The notes: generated by a model not told the origin, from the sequence alone. A stretch of DNA of 64,000 bases from CAYZJB01 sp964602985 (GCA_964602985.1 CAZRTJ010000018.1:11813-75812); one strand, 5' to 3'; shown: positions 8,883-18,329, counted from the first letter of the stretch. Numbers and translations are program-made.

Positions 8883-9272
8883 ATGAGTTCACAGGTTACG
8901 GCAGTCGGACGCCGCAAGACGGCAAGCGCGAGGGTGATCCTCGTCCCCGGCTCGGGCAAAATCACGGTTAACAAGCTGAAGTTCGAAGAACATTTTGAGC
9001 GCGGCTCTCACCGGTACATCGTCGAAGAACCGCTTCGCGCGGCCGAAGTGATGGGCAAGTACGACGTGATCGCGAATGTGCACGGCGGCGGCAAGAGCGG
9101 CCAGGCGGGTGCGGTCATGCTGGGCATTGCGCGCGCGCTCGTGAAGATCGACGAAGAAATGAAGCGTCTGCTGAAGCCGCACGGCTTGATGACGCGCGAT
9201 CCGAGAATGAAAGAACGACGCAAGTACGGTCTCGCCAAGGCCCGCAAACGCTTCCAATTCTCGAAACGATAA
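8883..9272 (+). CDS. rpsI: 30S ribosomal protein S9
   Basis: A 129-residue S9 starting VTAVGRRKTASARV and ending in the basic tail KYGLAKARKRFQFSKR that reaches the P-site tRNA. AGAGGAG precedes the ATG. It is second in the rplM-rpsI unit. Confidence 0.97.
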   Translation: MSSQVTAVGRRKTASARVILVPGSGKITVNKLKFEEHFERGSHRYIVEEPLRAAEVMGKYDVIANVHGGGKSGQAGAVMLGIARALVKIDEEMKRLLKPHGLMTRDPRMKERRKYGLAKARKRFQFSKR

Positions 9273-9286
9273 TTGTCACAACCAAT

Positions 9287-9352
9287 CACACTCGTGGATT
9301 CGGTCGGGGGTGTGGGCCTGCGGGCTCATTCCGACCGGAAATGACACGAGTG
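9287..9352 (+). promoter_or_regulatory. Structured leader upstream of rpsB
   Basis: Two nested perfect inverted repeats lie in the 105-base gap before rpsB: CACTCGTG (9289-9296) with CACGAGTG (9345-9352), and inside it CGGTCGG (9301-9307) with CCGACCG (9331-9337), around a GC-rich apical loop. No T-run follows, so it is not a simple terminator. The position, 26 bases before the start codon, suits a leader through which S2 could regulate the rpsB-tsf message, as leaders do in other bacteria; that role is inferred. Confidence 0.5.
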
Positions 9353-9377
9353 GTCGTTTAACCCAGTAAGGAGTACC

Positions 9378-10220
9378 ATGTCTCAATCCCCCACGTTCGA
9401 TCCCCAGAAGAAACTCGACGATCTTCTGGCCGCGGGCGTTCACTTCGGCCATCTGACGCGCCGGTGGAATCCCAAAATGAAACCGTTCATCTTCATGGAG
9501 AAGAACGGCATTCACATCGTCGATCTCAAAAAGACGGTCGTCTCCCTTCAGCAAGCGTGCGAGGCCATCGTCAAAGTCGTCGCCTCCGGCGAGAAGATCC
9601 TGTTCGTCGGCACCAAGAAACAGGCCAAGGAAATTATCAAGACCGAAGCGCGGCGCGCGCACGCGTTTTATGTCAACGAACGCTGGCTCGGCGGAATGCT
9701 GACCAATTTCTCTACCATCCGCAAATCCATCAAGCACATGAAGAACATCGAGAAGAAGGAGACGGACGGCACGTTCGAGAAAATCACCAAGAAAGAACGG
9801 TTGACGCTCGAGCGGATGAAATTGAAACTGAAAAAGATCCTCGAAGGCATCGAAGACATGAGGCAATTGCCCAGCGCAATCTTCGTCGTGGACGTCAAGA
9901 AGGAACACATCGCGGTCAAGGAAGCCAACGTTCTCGGCATCCCGGTCTACGCCATCGTGGATACGAATTGCGATCCGGACAAGGTGAAGTACGTCATACC
10001 GGGTAACGACGACGCGTCCAAGTCCATCCAGGTGATCACGCAGACGCTGGCTGATGCGATTGTCGAGGCCAACCAGCATGCCGCCGCTGTCGCCAAAGAA
10101 AAGGATGATAAGGAAGTCGATTTGGAACGCGTCAAAGACGAAACGCGGATTAAGTACGAAGAGAATGAGGCGTTCAAGAAATTTGAGAAATCCGCCAAAG
10201 AAGAACCGATCGGTAAGTAA
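9378..10220 (+). CDS. rpsB: 30S ribosomal protein S2
   Basis: A 280-residue S2 with the expected LLAAGVHFGHLTRRWNPKM opening, FVGTKKQAKE, and ERWLGGMLTNF segments. The C-terminal 40 residues are a highly charged extension (Lys/Glu rich) beyond the usual end. AAGGAG lies upstream of the ATG. It is paired with tsf, 19 bases downstream, the universal bacterial arrangement. Confidence 0.97.
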   Translation: MSQSPTFDPQKKLDDLLAAGVHFGHLTRRWNPKMKPFIFMEKNGIHIVDLKKTVVSLQQACEAIVKVVASGEKILFVGTKKQAKEIIKTEARRAHAFYVNERWLGGMLTNFSTIRKSIKHMKNIEKKETDGTFEKITKKERLTLERMKLKLKKILEGIEDMRQLPSAIFVVDVKKEHIAVKEANVLGIPVYAIVDTNCDPDKVKYVIPGNDDASKSIQVITQTLADAIVEANQHAAAVAKEKDDKEVDLERVKDETRIKYEENEAFKKFEKSAKEEPIGK

Positions 10221-10239
10221 CGGGAATCAGGAGTAAGGA

Positions 10240-11115
10240 ATGTCGGAAATTACTGCCTCGGCCGTCATGGCTCTGCGTGAGCAGACGGGCGCAGGAATGA
10301 TGGATTGCAAGAAAGCGCTGACGGAAGCCGGAGGCGATTCGGAGAAGGCGATTGAGCTTCTGCGACAAAAGGGGCTGAAGAAGAGTGCGGAGAAAGCGTC
10401 CCGCGTCGCGAAAGAAGGCATGATCCTGGCGAAACTGGACGCAAAGAAGACGTCGGGGATCCTGCTGGAGGTCAATTGCGAAACGGATTTTGTCGCCCGG
10501 AATGAAGATTTTGTCTCGTTCAGTCAACATGTGCTCACTCATATCGTGGAATCGCGGCCGGCGAACGTGGAGGCGCTGTTGAAGTCGGGCGCGTCATGGA
10601 ATGGCGGCAAGAGCATCCAGGATACGATCGCGGAATTGACCGGCAAGATCGGCGAAAAACTCGAGATCAAGCGGTTTGTGCGTGTGGACGCGGGCAATGG
10701 GATTCTGGCGACCTACATTCACCCGGGCAACAAGCTCGGCGTGATCGTCCAGTTATCCGGCGACGGGGTCAGCGGACACGCCGATGAAGCCCACGCTCTG
10801 GCGTACGACGTGGCCATGCAGACCGCCGCGATGCATCCGTCCTATGTCAAACGCGAGGAAGTTCCGCAGGACGTGATCCAAAAGGAATCGGCCATCCTGC
10901 GTGAGCAAACTCTCGCCGAAGGAAAGCCCGAGAAGATCGTCGACAACATCGTCAAAGGTCGGTTGGACAAGTTCTATCAGGAAATTTGCCTACTCGAACA
11001 GGCATTCGTGAAGGATCATGCCAAGACGATCAAGGACCTGATGAGCGATTTCAGCAAGAAAGTCGGCAAGCCGGTGACGGTGGAGCGCTTCGAGCGTTAT
11101 CGCCTCGGCGAATAA
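10240..11115 (+). CDS. tsf: Translation elongation factor Ts
   Basis: A 291-residue EF-Ts, the nucleotide exchange factor for EF-Tu. The N-terminal UBA-like domain contains LREQTGAGMMDCKKALTEAGGD; the core has VNCETDFVARN, the Asp-Phe-containing motif that contacts EF-Tu; HPSYVKREEVP follows in the second half. It is transcribed with rpsB and ends at a clear hairpin terminator. Confidence 0.97.
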   Translation: MSEITASAVMALREQTGAGMMDCKKALTEAGGDSEKAIELLRQKGLKKSAEKASRVAKEGMILAKLDAKKTSGILLEVNCETDFVARNEDFVSFSQHVLTHIVESRPANVEALLKSGASWNGGKSIQDTIAELTGKIGEKLEIKRFVRVDAGNGILATYIHPGNKLGVIVQLSGDGVSGHADEAHALAYDVAMQTAAMHPSYVKREEVPQDVIQKESAILREQTLAEGKPEKIVDNIVKGRLDKFYQEICLLEQAFVKDHAKTIKDLMSDFSKKVGKPVTVERFERYRLGE

Positions 11116-11123
11116 TTGATTTG

Positions 11124-11157
11124 AAAAAAAACCACGAATTTGATTCGTGGTTTTTTT
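11124..11157 (+). terminator. Rho-independent terminator after tsf
   Basis: An A7 run, the stem CCACGAAT / ATTCGTGG (11132-11139 with 11143-11150) and a T7 run. The A and T runs make it bidirectional in form. Confidence 0.9.
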
Positions 11158-11183
11158 ATGTTTGACCCATTACGGAAAGACCC

Positions 11184-11897
11184 ATGCCCATACCGGTATT
11201 CAAACGAGTTCTGCTCAAACTGAGCGGTGAGGCCCTGATGGGCGATCAGGGATACGGAATCGATCGGCAGATTCTGGATCAGATCGCTCAGGAAGTCAAG
11301 GACGTCAAGTCGCTCGGAGTCGAAATCGCGATCGTCATCGGCGGCGGGAATATCTTCCGCGGTCTGGCGGCCAGCGCGCAAGGCATGGACCGCGTCTCCG
11401 CGGACCACATGGGCATGCTGGCCACGGTGATGAATTCCCTGGCTCTTCAGGACGCGCTGGAGAAACTCGGCCTCTTTACGCGCGTGCTGAGCGCCATCAA
11501 GATGGAGCAGGTGTGTGAACCGTACATCCGTCGCCGGGCGATCCGACATTTGGAGAAGGGCCGCCTGATCATTTTTGCCGCGGGTACCGGCAATCCGTAC
11601 TTTACCACGGACACGGCGGCTTCGTTACGGGCGATCGAGATCGAAGCCGACGCCATTCTCAAAGGCACACGCGTCGACGGCGTGTATGATTCCGATCCGG
11701 AAAAGAACAGCAGCGCCTTTAAGTTCGACACCATCAGCTACATGGAAGTCGTCAAACGCGGACTGAATGTTATGGACACGACGGCCGTCACGCTGTGTAT
11801 GGAAAACAAACTTCCGATCATCGTGTTCAATCTCAAGGCTCAGGGAAATTTCAAGAAATTAATCCTGGGTGAAAACGTCGGCACCCGGGTGCAGTAG
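11184..11897 (+). CDS. pyrH: UMP kinase
   Basis: A 237-residue amino-acid-kinase-fold UMP kinase, phosphorylating UMP to UDP for nucleotide synthesis. Motifs: LLKLSGEALMG, IVIGGGNIFRG, AAGTGNPYFTTDTAA, and LKGTRVDGVYDSDP. It begins 26 bases after the tsf terminator and is followed by frr, the order pyrH-frr being widely conserved. It probably needs some read-through from tsf or its own promoter in the short gap. Confidence 0.96.
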   Translation: MPIPVFKRVLLKLSGEALMGDQGYGIDRQILDQIAQEVKDVKSLGVEIAIVIGGGNIFRGLAASAQGMDRVSADHMGMLATVMNSLALQDALEKLGLFTRVLSAIKMEQVCEPYIRRRAIRHLEKGRLIIFAAGTGNPYFTTDTAASLRAIEIEADAILKGTRVDGVYDSDPEKNSSAFKFDTISYMEVVKRGLNVMDTTAVTLCMENKLPIIVFNLKAQGNFKKLILGENVGTRVQ

Positions 11898-11928
11898 GAA
11901 TACTCTGGATTAAATACAGGATACCACC

Positions 11929-12492
11929 ATGTTTGACCTCAACAAACAGAATCACGACGCAGAAGAAAAAATGAAAAAATCGGTGGAAGCCGTTCGACAT
12001 GAACTGGCCAAAGTCCGAAGCGGGCGCGCCACGACCACGCTTCTGGATGGCGTAAAGGTTGACTATTATGGCACGCCCACTCCTCTGCAGCAGGTCGGGA
12101 ACGTCTCGGCACCCGAGGCACGCATGCTGACGGTACAGCCGTGGGATAAGGGCATGATCGCCGCGATCGAACGCGCCATCCTCGAGGCCGGGCTCGGTCT
12201 CAATCCCGCCAACGACGGAACGATCATTCGGATTCCCATTCCCGCGCTGAATGAAGAGCGGCGGAAGGAGCTCGTGAAATTGTCCAAGAAATATTGTGAA
12301 GACGGACGCGTGGCCGTGCGCAACATCCGTCGCGACGCCAACGAGCACATCAAAAAGGCTGAGAAAAACCACGAGGTTTCCGAGGACGATTCGAAGGCGG
12401 CACAGGACAAGATCCAAAAAATGACCGACGCCTATATCAAGAAGATCGACGAGATGCTCACGGTGAAGGAAAAAGAAATCATGGAGGTGTAG
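11929..12492 (+). CDS. frr: Ribosome recycling factor
   Basis: A 187-residue RRF, which with EF-G splits post-termination ribosomes. Contains VRSGRATTTLLDGVKVDYYG, TPLQQVGNVSAPEARMLTVQPWD and the C-terminal long helix pair. It is 31 bases downstream of pyrH. An imperfect hairpin ending in a T-rich stretch (about 12510-12555) may end the transcript. Confidence 0.96.
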   Translation: MFDLNKQNHDAEEKMKKSVEAVRHELAKVRSGRATTTLLDGVKVDYYGTPTPLQQVGNVSAPEARMLTVQPWDKGMIAAIERAILEAGLGLNPANDGTIIRIPIPALNEERRKELVKLSKKYCEDGRVAVRNIRRDANEHIKKAEKNHEVSEDDSKAAQDKIQKMTDAYIKKIDEMLTVKEKEIMEV

Positions 12493-12710
12493 AATATTCT
12501 ATTCGTCTGCCCCCTACCTGAGACTCGAAGGTGAGGGTTTTCGATTTTCTTTTGTGTGGAAGACTCCAACCTCGTGCGTCCTCCATAAAGTGGGGACAAG
12601 GAGAAAGCCATGTAAGATTTCTGCGCTTTCTGACACTCTCAAGTCGACAGCCGTCTAGCCCGATGAGGTGATCATGAATCATAACTTGTACACCAAAACG
12701 CTGAATATCG

Positions 12711-12979
12711 TTCGTCCAGCCTGATCCTGCCGATCGGATCGATGCCGCACCCATGACCATCGTGTGGAATCGGGATTACACGGTCAGGGACCCTGGCCCT
12801 ACGCGTGTATTCTATGACGGCTTCATCCAGAGAGACTTACCGCTGGCCGAAGCCGTTCATTCTCACAAAGGCAAGATCAGACGAGATCTCTCTGTGCGGA
12901 CGGCAAATATGGCGAGTTATTGCCCGGGGAGACGATCACGCTGGCGCCGCATCTTGACTTCACATGGCCCACTTCCTGA
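12711..12979 (+). pseudogene. 3' relic of a third Ig-like surface protein gene
   Basis: From 12711 the DNA is nearly identical to the 3' part of the two large Ig-like genes (16521 and 20361 onward): it still encodes TIVWNRDYTVRD, RVFYDGFIQRDLPL and HSHKGKIRRDLS. One base is missing at about 12895 (CTCTGTGCGG against CTCTGATGCGG), which breaks the frame. After the frame is restored by eye the coding trace continues GELLPGETITLA and then a short alternative tail to TGA at 12977, without the T9SS sorting domain found at the end of the 18349 gene. Just upstream (about 12600-12625) a ribosome-site-like AAGGAG and ATG TAA may be the remains of its 5' end, suggesting a large internal deletion; that part is speculative. 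Confidence 0.8.
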
Positions 12980-13216
12980 TGCCAGCAAGATTTTTCAAGA
13001 AATTCTCAAAATACTATGTGGAAAATCGCCCCTCCCTGCATCTTATAGACAGGAATGTGCTGTCCGGAAGAAATTTCTCAAGAAAAACTTTGTAATGTTT
13101 TCTGAATTCGCGGCACTATTAGGATAACACGATAACTCATTTACGCGAATTTGAATCCAAACCACTGAAACCGTACTCCGAGGGAGGTGATGAAAAAATG
13201 ATTCTGGGAGAATTTA
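12711..13216 (+). repeat. Long direct repeat, copy 1 (partner 16521-17025)
   Basis: About 500 bases covering the end of an Ig-like gene, the 220-base spacer and the start of the next lipoprotein gene recur at 16521-17025 with only scattered changes. The offset is about 3.81 kb, the length of one lipoprotein plus Ig-like unit, so this marks a tandem duplication. Confidence 0.9.
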
Positions 13217-14466
13217 TGAGAACGCTCATCTTGGTAAGTGCAATCGTGATACTCTGCTCGTGCAATCCCGATCACAAAGGCCCCGATCCTTGCGGCGACG
13301 GCGAGATCAGCGCCGCGGATGCCGTGTGGAGTCATGGGGAAGGGGACTTGCAGAACTCCAAGCGAGTCGCCAGTTTGCGAACCAAGGGCTGTGTTACGGG
13401 GCCTATCGATACTCCTTCAGTTCAATGGAGCCTTGATCTCAGCGGCCCGGGGACAGCTGCGGCTCCTGTCATTGGCGACGACGGAACGATCTACATTGTC
13501 GGAGAATATCCCGGCCAGCCGAAATTCGGCGGGATTCGAGACGCCGGCCTCTTTGCTCTCAATCCAAACGGAAGCATCAAGTGGTTCTTCAGCAGACCGA
13601 GGCAGTTTGCTGCTGCATATGCCAATTCGGCCGCAATTGGAACCGACGGGACCATTTATTGTGTCATGTGGGACAGCACATTTTATGCGCTCACGCCAAC
13701 CGGCGCCATCAAATGGTCACGGAAAGGGGCCTTTACACCGGCATCGAATCCTGTCATCGATGCGCAAGGCCGAATCTACGCGTCTTCGGATACCGTCTTC
13801 TGTTTCAACCCGGACGGAACCGTGCACTGGTTTTATGCCAACACAGAGGCGACGGAGAATTGCGTGCGCATCATGCCGGGACGAAGACGCATTTTTTGTT
13901 CGTATTGGGCCGATGGTATCCTTGCGCTGGACTATTCGGGTAATAAGAAATGGATGTACTCCGTGAACATCACCAACCTTCCCCATTATGGCATCGTTTC
14001 TGATCAGGATAATAATATCTATTTCATCTCAAAATACGGCACACTCATTTCTTTGTCCGAGAATGGAACGCTTCGATGGATGTACGAACTGGGAGAGTTC
14101 GACGGTGGATTGTTTAGCGAACCTGTCGTACGTGGTGATTACGTTTATGTTGGAAACTATTTCATCAGCAGAATTCCACTGCAAACAGGAGTTCGAGATT
14201 CCTTAACAGAAGTTGGCGACGCATTTTTTATCCACTTTTGGTCTTCTCTTCTTGTGGATGACCGAGGTACAATTTATGGCGTGGCCGGACGGTATGTTTT
14301 TGCCTTCAACGAGAGTGGGCAGAAGTTATGGCGTTTCGAGCTTCCAGAAACGTATCCAACCAATTTCTTTGGCTATTTAGCTCTCGATCGCATCGGAACA
14401 TTGTATGTCACAAGTTACAACTACATTGACGCAGGGCAAGTCAACAGGCTTTATGCATTACGGTAG
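13198..14466 (+). CDS. Secreted lipoprotein with PQQ-like beta-propeller repeats, copy A
   Basis: A 422-residue protein: signal peptide with lipobox LCSC (lipidated Cys predicted near residue 22), then a conserved DPCGDGEISAADAVWSHGEGD segment, then repeated units of the form DGTIYxVGxY...LNPNGSIKWFF typical of PQQ-like/BamB-like propeller blades. It is probably anchored in the outer membrane or exposed on the surface; no enzymatic motif is seen. GGAGGTGA ends 7 bases before ATG 13198; ATG 13216 also has GGGAG. It is 42 bases upstream of the Ig-like protein, and the pair is repeated at 17007-21006. The first 160 bases are near-identical between the copies, the rest diverged. Confidence 0.75.
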   Translation: MILGEFMRTLILVSAIVILCSCNPDHKGPDPCGDGEISAADAVWSHGEGDLQNSKRVASLRTKGCVTGPIDTPSVQWSLDLSGPGTAAAPVIGDDGTIYIVGEYPGQPKFGGIRDAGLFALNPNGSIKWFFSRPRQFAAAYANSAAIGTDGTIYCVMWDSTFYALTPTGAIKWSRKGAFTPASNPVIDAQGRIYASSDTVFCFNPDGTVHWFYANTEATENCVRIMPGRRRIFCSYWADGILALDYSGNKKWMYSVNITNLPHYGIVSDQDNNIYFISKYGTLISLSENGTLRWMYELGEFDGGLFSEPVVRGDYVYVGNYFISRIPLQTGVRDSLTEVGDAFFIHFWSSLLVDDRGTIYGVAGRYVFAFNESGQKLWRFELPETYPTNFFGYLALDRIGTLYVTSYNYIDAGQVNRLYALR

Positions 14467-14508
14467 AACCATGTCATAGCTTGAGGGTTGTCCCACGAGG
14501 AGTGAAAA

Positions 14509-16734
14509 ATGAAAACGATATTTCTTCTTTCAATGACACTCGGATTAAGTATTGCACAGAATCCCGAAGCTGAATTATTCGTCTATTATAACAACGGTCC
14601 CAGTGACGAATGGGTCATAATTTTTCCATTTCAAAACACAAGGTTGTTCGACAAGCATTTGAGGCCCTTACCGCTAACGATCAGGGCGGATTTTGGTGAT
14701 CCTCAACTCTATTTAAATGCCTGCTACCAGGGTCAGGGAGAATATGGTCAAACTAACCCGGCAAGCACTAATGGAACCGTGTTTTATGGAAAATACGAGA
14801 TCCAATTCGGGCAACGGATCAACAACGAATGGATACCGACTCAAGGTCTTAGCCGGTTCATCGATTTTCGAGACGACGAGTACGGCTGGAATCTCGCTGG
14901 TACGGCGATCGACGGAAGCGTCGATGGCTACAGTAATCAGGATTTCTTCGTTGTCTGCCTTTACAACTCATCAAATCCGTCGGCTTCTACGATTAGATTC
15001 AGCAGTGTCAGCGCAAGTAATACCGGTCAGACCGGTTCGGGTTACGGCATTTGGGAATTGGGAAGCAAGACCGAACCCGGCGCCACGCAGGGCGCTCATA
15101 CGACGCGGTTCAGGAATTTCAAAGCCACGTTAATAGGCAACGAATCGAACACCCCCGCCGCATTCACCGTGAATGGAAACACTTACCAAATCCCTTACAA
15201 CGGAACATTGGAAACAGGTCTCGGTTTTTCTTCGCCAACGGCGTTGATTTCCACAAGCAACCGACTGCGACTCGCTACTCAGAGTAGCCTCTATCAACAC
15301 GTCAATTTTGTCCGGTGGGTGGGCGGACCTGCTCTTGACACCACGTGGTCTTTGCCATTCGGCAGCCTCGCAGTCCACCCGGTGGCGATCTACAAATGGA
15401 GCAATCAATGGCAGAAGATATTGGGTCAATCAGAATTTGGAAGTACCGCGCCGCTTGCCTTTACAAGCGATCACAAAATTGTTGCTTCCCAAGGGTACCA
15501 ATATGAATGGTATATCAAGTGGGACTATGTCGGCTCTTGGCAATACTTGGGTAACACGAAAACGGTCAACGTAACTCCCTCTTACACACCTACCAATGCG
15601 TTTACGCTCAAATGTTATCTTCGTGACTACCATGATACGGTGGCAGTGTGGTCGAACGAACACCGCGTAAGCTACGCGCCACCCGTGTCGGCCTCGATCA
15701 GTGGCCCGACGACGTGCATCGCGCAGTTCAGCACAGTCACCTGGTATGCAAACGTCTCGGGCGGTAATGGGGCATACACGTATCAATGGAAGAAAGACAA
15801 TACGGTCGTCGGTACCGGCCCGTCTGTGACTCTGCAGGTGCCGGGAGGCTTCCGGTTGCACCTTACGGTCACGAGTACCTACGGTGCACAGACATACTCC
15901 ACCTACAAAGACATCTCGACCAGCGGTTGCGGGGGTGGTGGCGGCTGTCCGTTCGTGTTCATTGAATCCGACACCGGCGTGGTGCAGGACAACAACATCC
16001 TGAACAGGTCAGAGTTCGAGGACAACGTTGGAGTCGACATCGTCGACCGATACCGGCTGAACGTGAAGCCGAGTTTGAACAGCGGCCAGTACAGGCTCTC
16101 GATCCAGGAACTGAACGACGATCACAGCTATTTCGACGCCTTTCGGCTCTATGCCGTCGATCATCCGGAAGGAACCGACATCGGAATTACCGAAAACAAC
16201 GACATCGTGCTTCTGTATCCGTCATACGTCGAATCCGCCTCCGAAGGCCGGATGAAAGATCAGGATTTGACGAGTGCCATCACGTTCAAGGAAGCCTTCG
16301 GTCTGCGAGGACAGAAATCGGATACGCTCCGGCTCAAGTTCAAACAAGACTCTGAGCGTATACGACATTGGAGCTCCGTCCGTTCTTCCCATCGCAGGGA
16401 CTCGCTTGCCTTCCTGGCCAAGGTGGGCGATGTCGGAACGAACGCCTTACCGGGACCCAAGGATGAGTTTGCCTTCGTGTCAGACGGTTCCTCGTCATAC
16501 AGCCTGTCCGGGCGGGAGAGTTCGTCCAGCCTGATCCTGCCGATCGCATCCATCCCGGACGCCATGACCATCGTGTGGAATCGGGATTACACGGTCAGGG
16601 ACATTGGCCTTACCCGTGTATTCTATGACGGCTTCATCCAGAGAGAATTACCGCTGGCCGAAGCTGTTCATTCTCACAAGGGCAAGATCAGACGAGATCT
16701 CTCTGATGCGGACGGCAAATATGGCGAGTTATAG
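14509..16734 (+). CDS. Large secreted Ig-like surface protein, copy A, C-terminally truncated
   Basis: A 741-residue protein with a signal peptide (MKTIFLLSMTLGLSIAQ), a variable N-terminal half, an Ig/PKD-like domain (about 400-475, with TVTWYANVSGGNGAYTYQWKK), a GCGGGGGC linker and a conserved domain (about 480-735). The paralogue at 18349 continues into a type IX secretion sorting domain; here the codon matching Leu TTG is TAG (16732-16734), so it stops at GEL. Beyond the stop, homology with the paralogue ends at CTGGCG (16753-16758) and the sorting domain is absent. Unless secreted another way, the product should not be attached through T9SS. GAGGAG precedes the ATG. Confidence 0.75.
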   Translation: MKTIFLLSMTLGLSIAQNPEAELFVYYNNGPSDEWVIIFPFQNTRLFDKHLRPLPLTIRADFGDPQLYLNACYQGQGEYGQTNPASTNGTVFYGKYEIQFGQRINNEWIPTQGLSRFIDFRDDEYGWNLAGTAIDGSVDGYSNQDFFVVCLYNSSNPSASTIRFSSVSASNTGQTGSGYGIWELGSKTEPGATQGAHTTRFRNFKATLIGNESNTPAAFTVNGNTYQIPYNGTLETGLGFSSPTALISTSNRLRLATQSSLYQHVNFVRWVGGPALDTTWSLPFGSLAVHPVAIYKWSNQWQKILGQSEFGSTAPLAFTSDHKIVASQGYQYEWYIKWDYVGSWQYLGNTKTVNVTPSYTPTNAFTLKCYLRDYHDTVAVWSNEHRVSYAPPVSASISGPTTCIAQFSTVTWYANVSGGNGAYTYQWKKDNTVVGTGPSVTLQVPGGFRLHLTVTSTYGAQTYSTYKDISTSGCGGGGGCPFVFIESDTGVVQDNNILNRSEFEDNVGVDIVDRYRLNVKPSLNSGQYRLSIQELNDDHSYFDAFRLYAVDHPEGTDIGITENNDIVLLYPSYVESASEGRMKDQDLTSAITFKEAFGLRGQKSDTLRLKFKQDSERIRHWSSVRSSHRRDSLAFLAKVGDVGTNALPGPKDEFAFVSDGSSSYSLSGRESSSSLILPIASIPDAMTIVWNRDYTVRDIGLTRVFYDGFIQRELPLAEAVHSHKGKIRRDLSDADGKYGEL

Positions 16735-17025
16735 CCCGGGGAGCCGATCACGCTGGCGCCGCATCTTGACTTCACATGGCCCACTTCCTGACGCCAGCAA
16801 GATTTTTCAAGAAATTCTCAAAATACTATGTGGAAAATCGCCCTTCCCTGCATCTTATAGACAGGGATGTGCTATCCGGAGGAAATTTCTCAAGAAAACT
16901 TTGTAATGTTTTCTGAGTTCGCGGCACTATTAGGACACGATAACTCATTCACGCGAATTTGAATCCAAACCACTGAAACCGTACTCTGAGGGAGGTGATG
17001 AAAAAAATGATTCTGGGAGAATTTA
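16521..17025 (+). repeat. Long direct repeat, copy 2 (partner 12711-13216)
   Basis: Second copy of the block linking the end of an Ig-like gene to the start of the following lipoprotein gene. Differences are few: a restored base near 16705, TAG for TTG at 16732, and seven rather than six A in the run before the lipoprotein start (16999-17007). The 309 bases at 16311-16619 are also identical, base for base, to 20151-20459 in the third unit. Confidence 0.9.
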
Positions 17026-18329
17026 TGAGGGCTCTCATTTTTCTATGCGGAATTGTCATGTTCTGCGCGTGCGATACGGATCATAGAGGGCCCGATCCTT
17101 GCGGCGACGGCGAGATCAGCGCCGCGGATGCCGTGTGGAGTCATGGGGAAGGGGACTTGCAGAATACAAAAAAGGTTGCCGCTGCACGAACAAAAAGGTG
17201 TCTAATGGCTCCTCTGGACACGCCCACAATTCAATGGTCGTTTGATATTGGCGGCGGCGGTACTGGAGCCGCTCCCGTAATAGCAGAAGATGGAACTATC
17301 TATCTGGTTGGAGAATATCCTGGAGCGCCAATTGGAGGTGGCATCCGCAATGCTGGCCTCTTAGCCATTTCGAATTCTGGACAGTTGAAGTGGTTCTTCC
17401 AAAAGCCTCTTGACCTTGGCTCAGGTAATGCGACAGCTCCTTTCTATACGACATCCGTATCATTTGGCACGGATGGTAGTATCTATGTGGGTTTTTGGGA
17501 CAGCACATTCTATGCGCTCAATACCAATGGTGAGATTCTTTGGAGCTATGAATCGGATTACAACTTCACAGCCAACCCAGTAGTAGACGGAAGCGGAAAT
17601 GTTTATTCTGCAACAGACAGTATTTTTTCATTTTCGCCATCTGGGACGATAAGGTGGCGATTTGGTCATCCAAATTTCGATACCGGGTGTTTCGGCCTTG
17701 CTCTGGGCAAGACTACGATCGTTGCGCGATATCCGATTGACGGTGTTGTCGGATTGAACCTCAAAGGACAACTTGTCTGGCAGTATCCTATTACTGGTTT
17801 TACAGGCCATTATGGAATTCTCTTGGATGAGCAAGACAACATCTACCTTAAGATTGATAACAACAACCTGATTTCACTGGATAAGAGCGGGTCTGTGCGA
17901 TGGGAAAGTACAGCAGGTGGTTTGGCGGGAATTAGTGATCTGGTTCTTAGGGGTGATTACCTCTATTTTGCGTCATTTAATTCTCTGTATCGTCTTCACA
18001 AGGATTCTGGCAATGTCGTTCACCATGTAGCAACCTGCCCGAATTATTTTGATCCCTTCATGTCGCCACTTGTGGATGATAACGGGAATGTGATCATTGC
18101 TTCCCGCTGGGCCGGTTGGCAGTCGGTTCAGCACATACCTGCGAATACCCCTCTTATTGCATGTGTGAGTCACGAAAACTCAAAGCTGTGGGAAATACCT
18201 GTTCTAGGAGCTGAGTTCAGCGATCTAATGGGCTATTTGGCGCTGTCACCTACTGGTCAGATCGTTGTAGCCACTTACTCTGGGGCTTCCCAAAACTCAC
18301 CAACAAATAGACTTTATCTCTTACAATAA
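17007..18329 (+). CDS. Secreted lipoprotein with PQQ-like beta-propeller repeats, copy B
   Basis: A 440-residue paralogue of the 13198 gene: signal peptide with lipobox FCAC, the same DPCGDGEISAADAVWSHGEGD segment, then propeller-type repeats (DGTIYLVGEY, GSIYVGFWDSTFYALNTNG, GNVYSATDSIFSF). Beyond the conserved start, DNA identity falls sharply. GGAGGTGA lies 9 bases before ATG 17007; because the A-run is seven long here, GTG 16995 and ATG 16998 are also in frame (adding MMKK or MKK), which is not so in copy A. The Ig-like partner begins 19 bases downstream. Likely surface-located; function unknown. Confidence 0.75.
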   Translation: MILGEFMRALIFLCGIVMFCACDTDHRGPDPCGDGEISAADAVWSHGEGDLQNTKKVAAARTKRCLMAPLDTPTIQWSFDIGGGGTGAAPVIAEDGTIYLVGEYPGAPIGGGIRNAGLLAISNSGQLKWFFQKPLDLGSGNATAPFYTTSVSFGTDGSIYVGFWDSTFYALNTNGEILWSYESDYNFTANPVVDGSGNVYSATDSIFSFSPSGTIRWRFGHPNFDTGCFGLALGKTTIVARYPIDGVVGLNLKGQLVWQYPITGFTGHYGILLDEQDNIYLKIDNNNLISLDKSGSVRWESTAGGLAGISDLVLRGDYLYFASFNSLYRLHKDSGNVVHHVATCPNYFDPFMSPLVDDNGNVIIASRWAGWQSVQHIPANTPLIACVSHENSKLWEIPVLGAEFSDLMGYLALSPTGQIVVATYSGASQNSPTNRLYLLQ

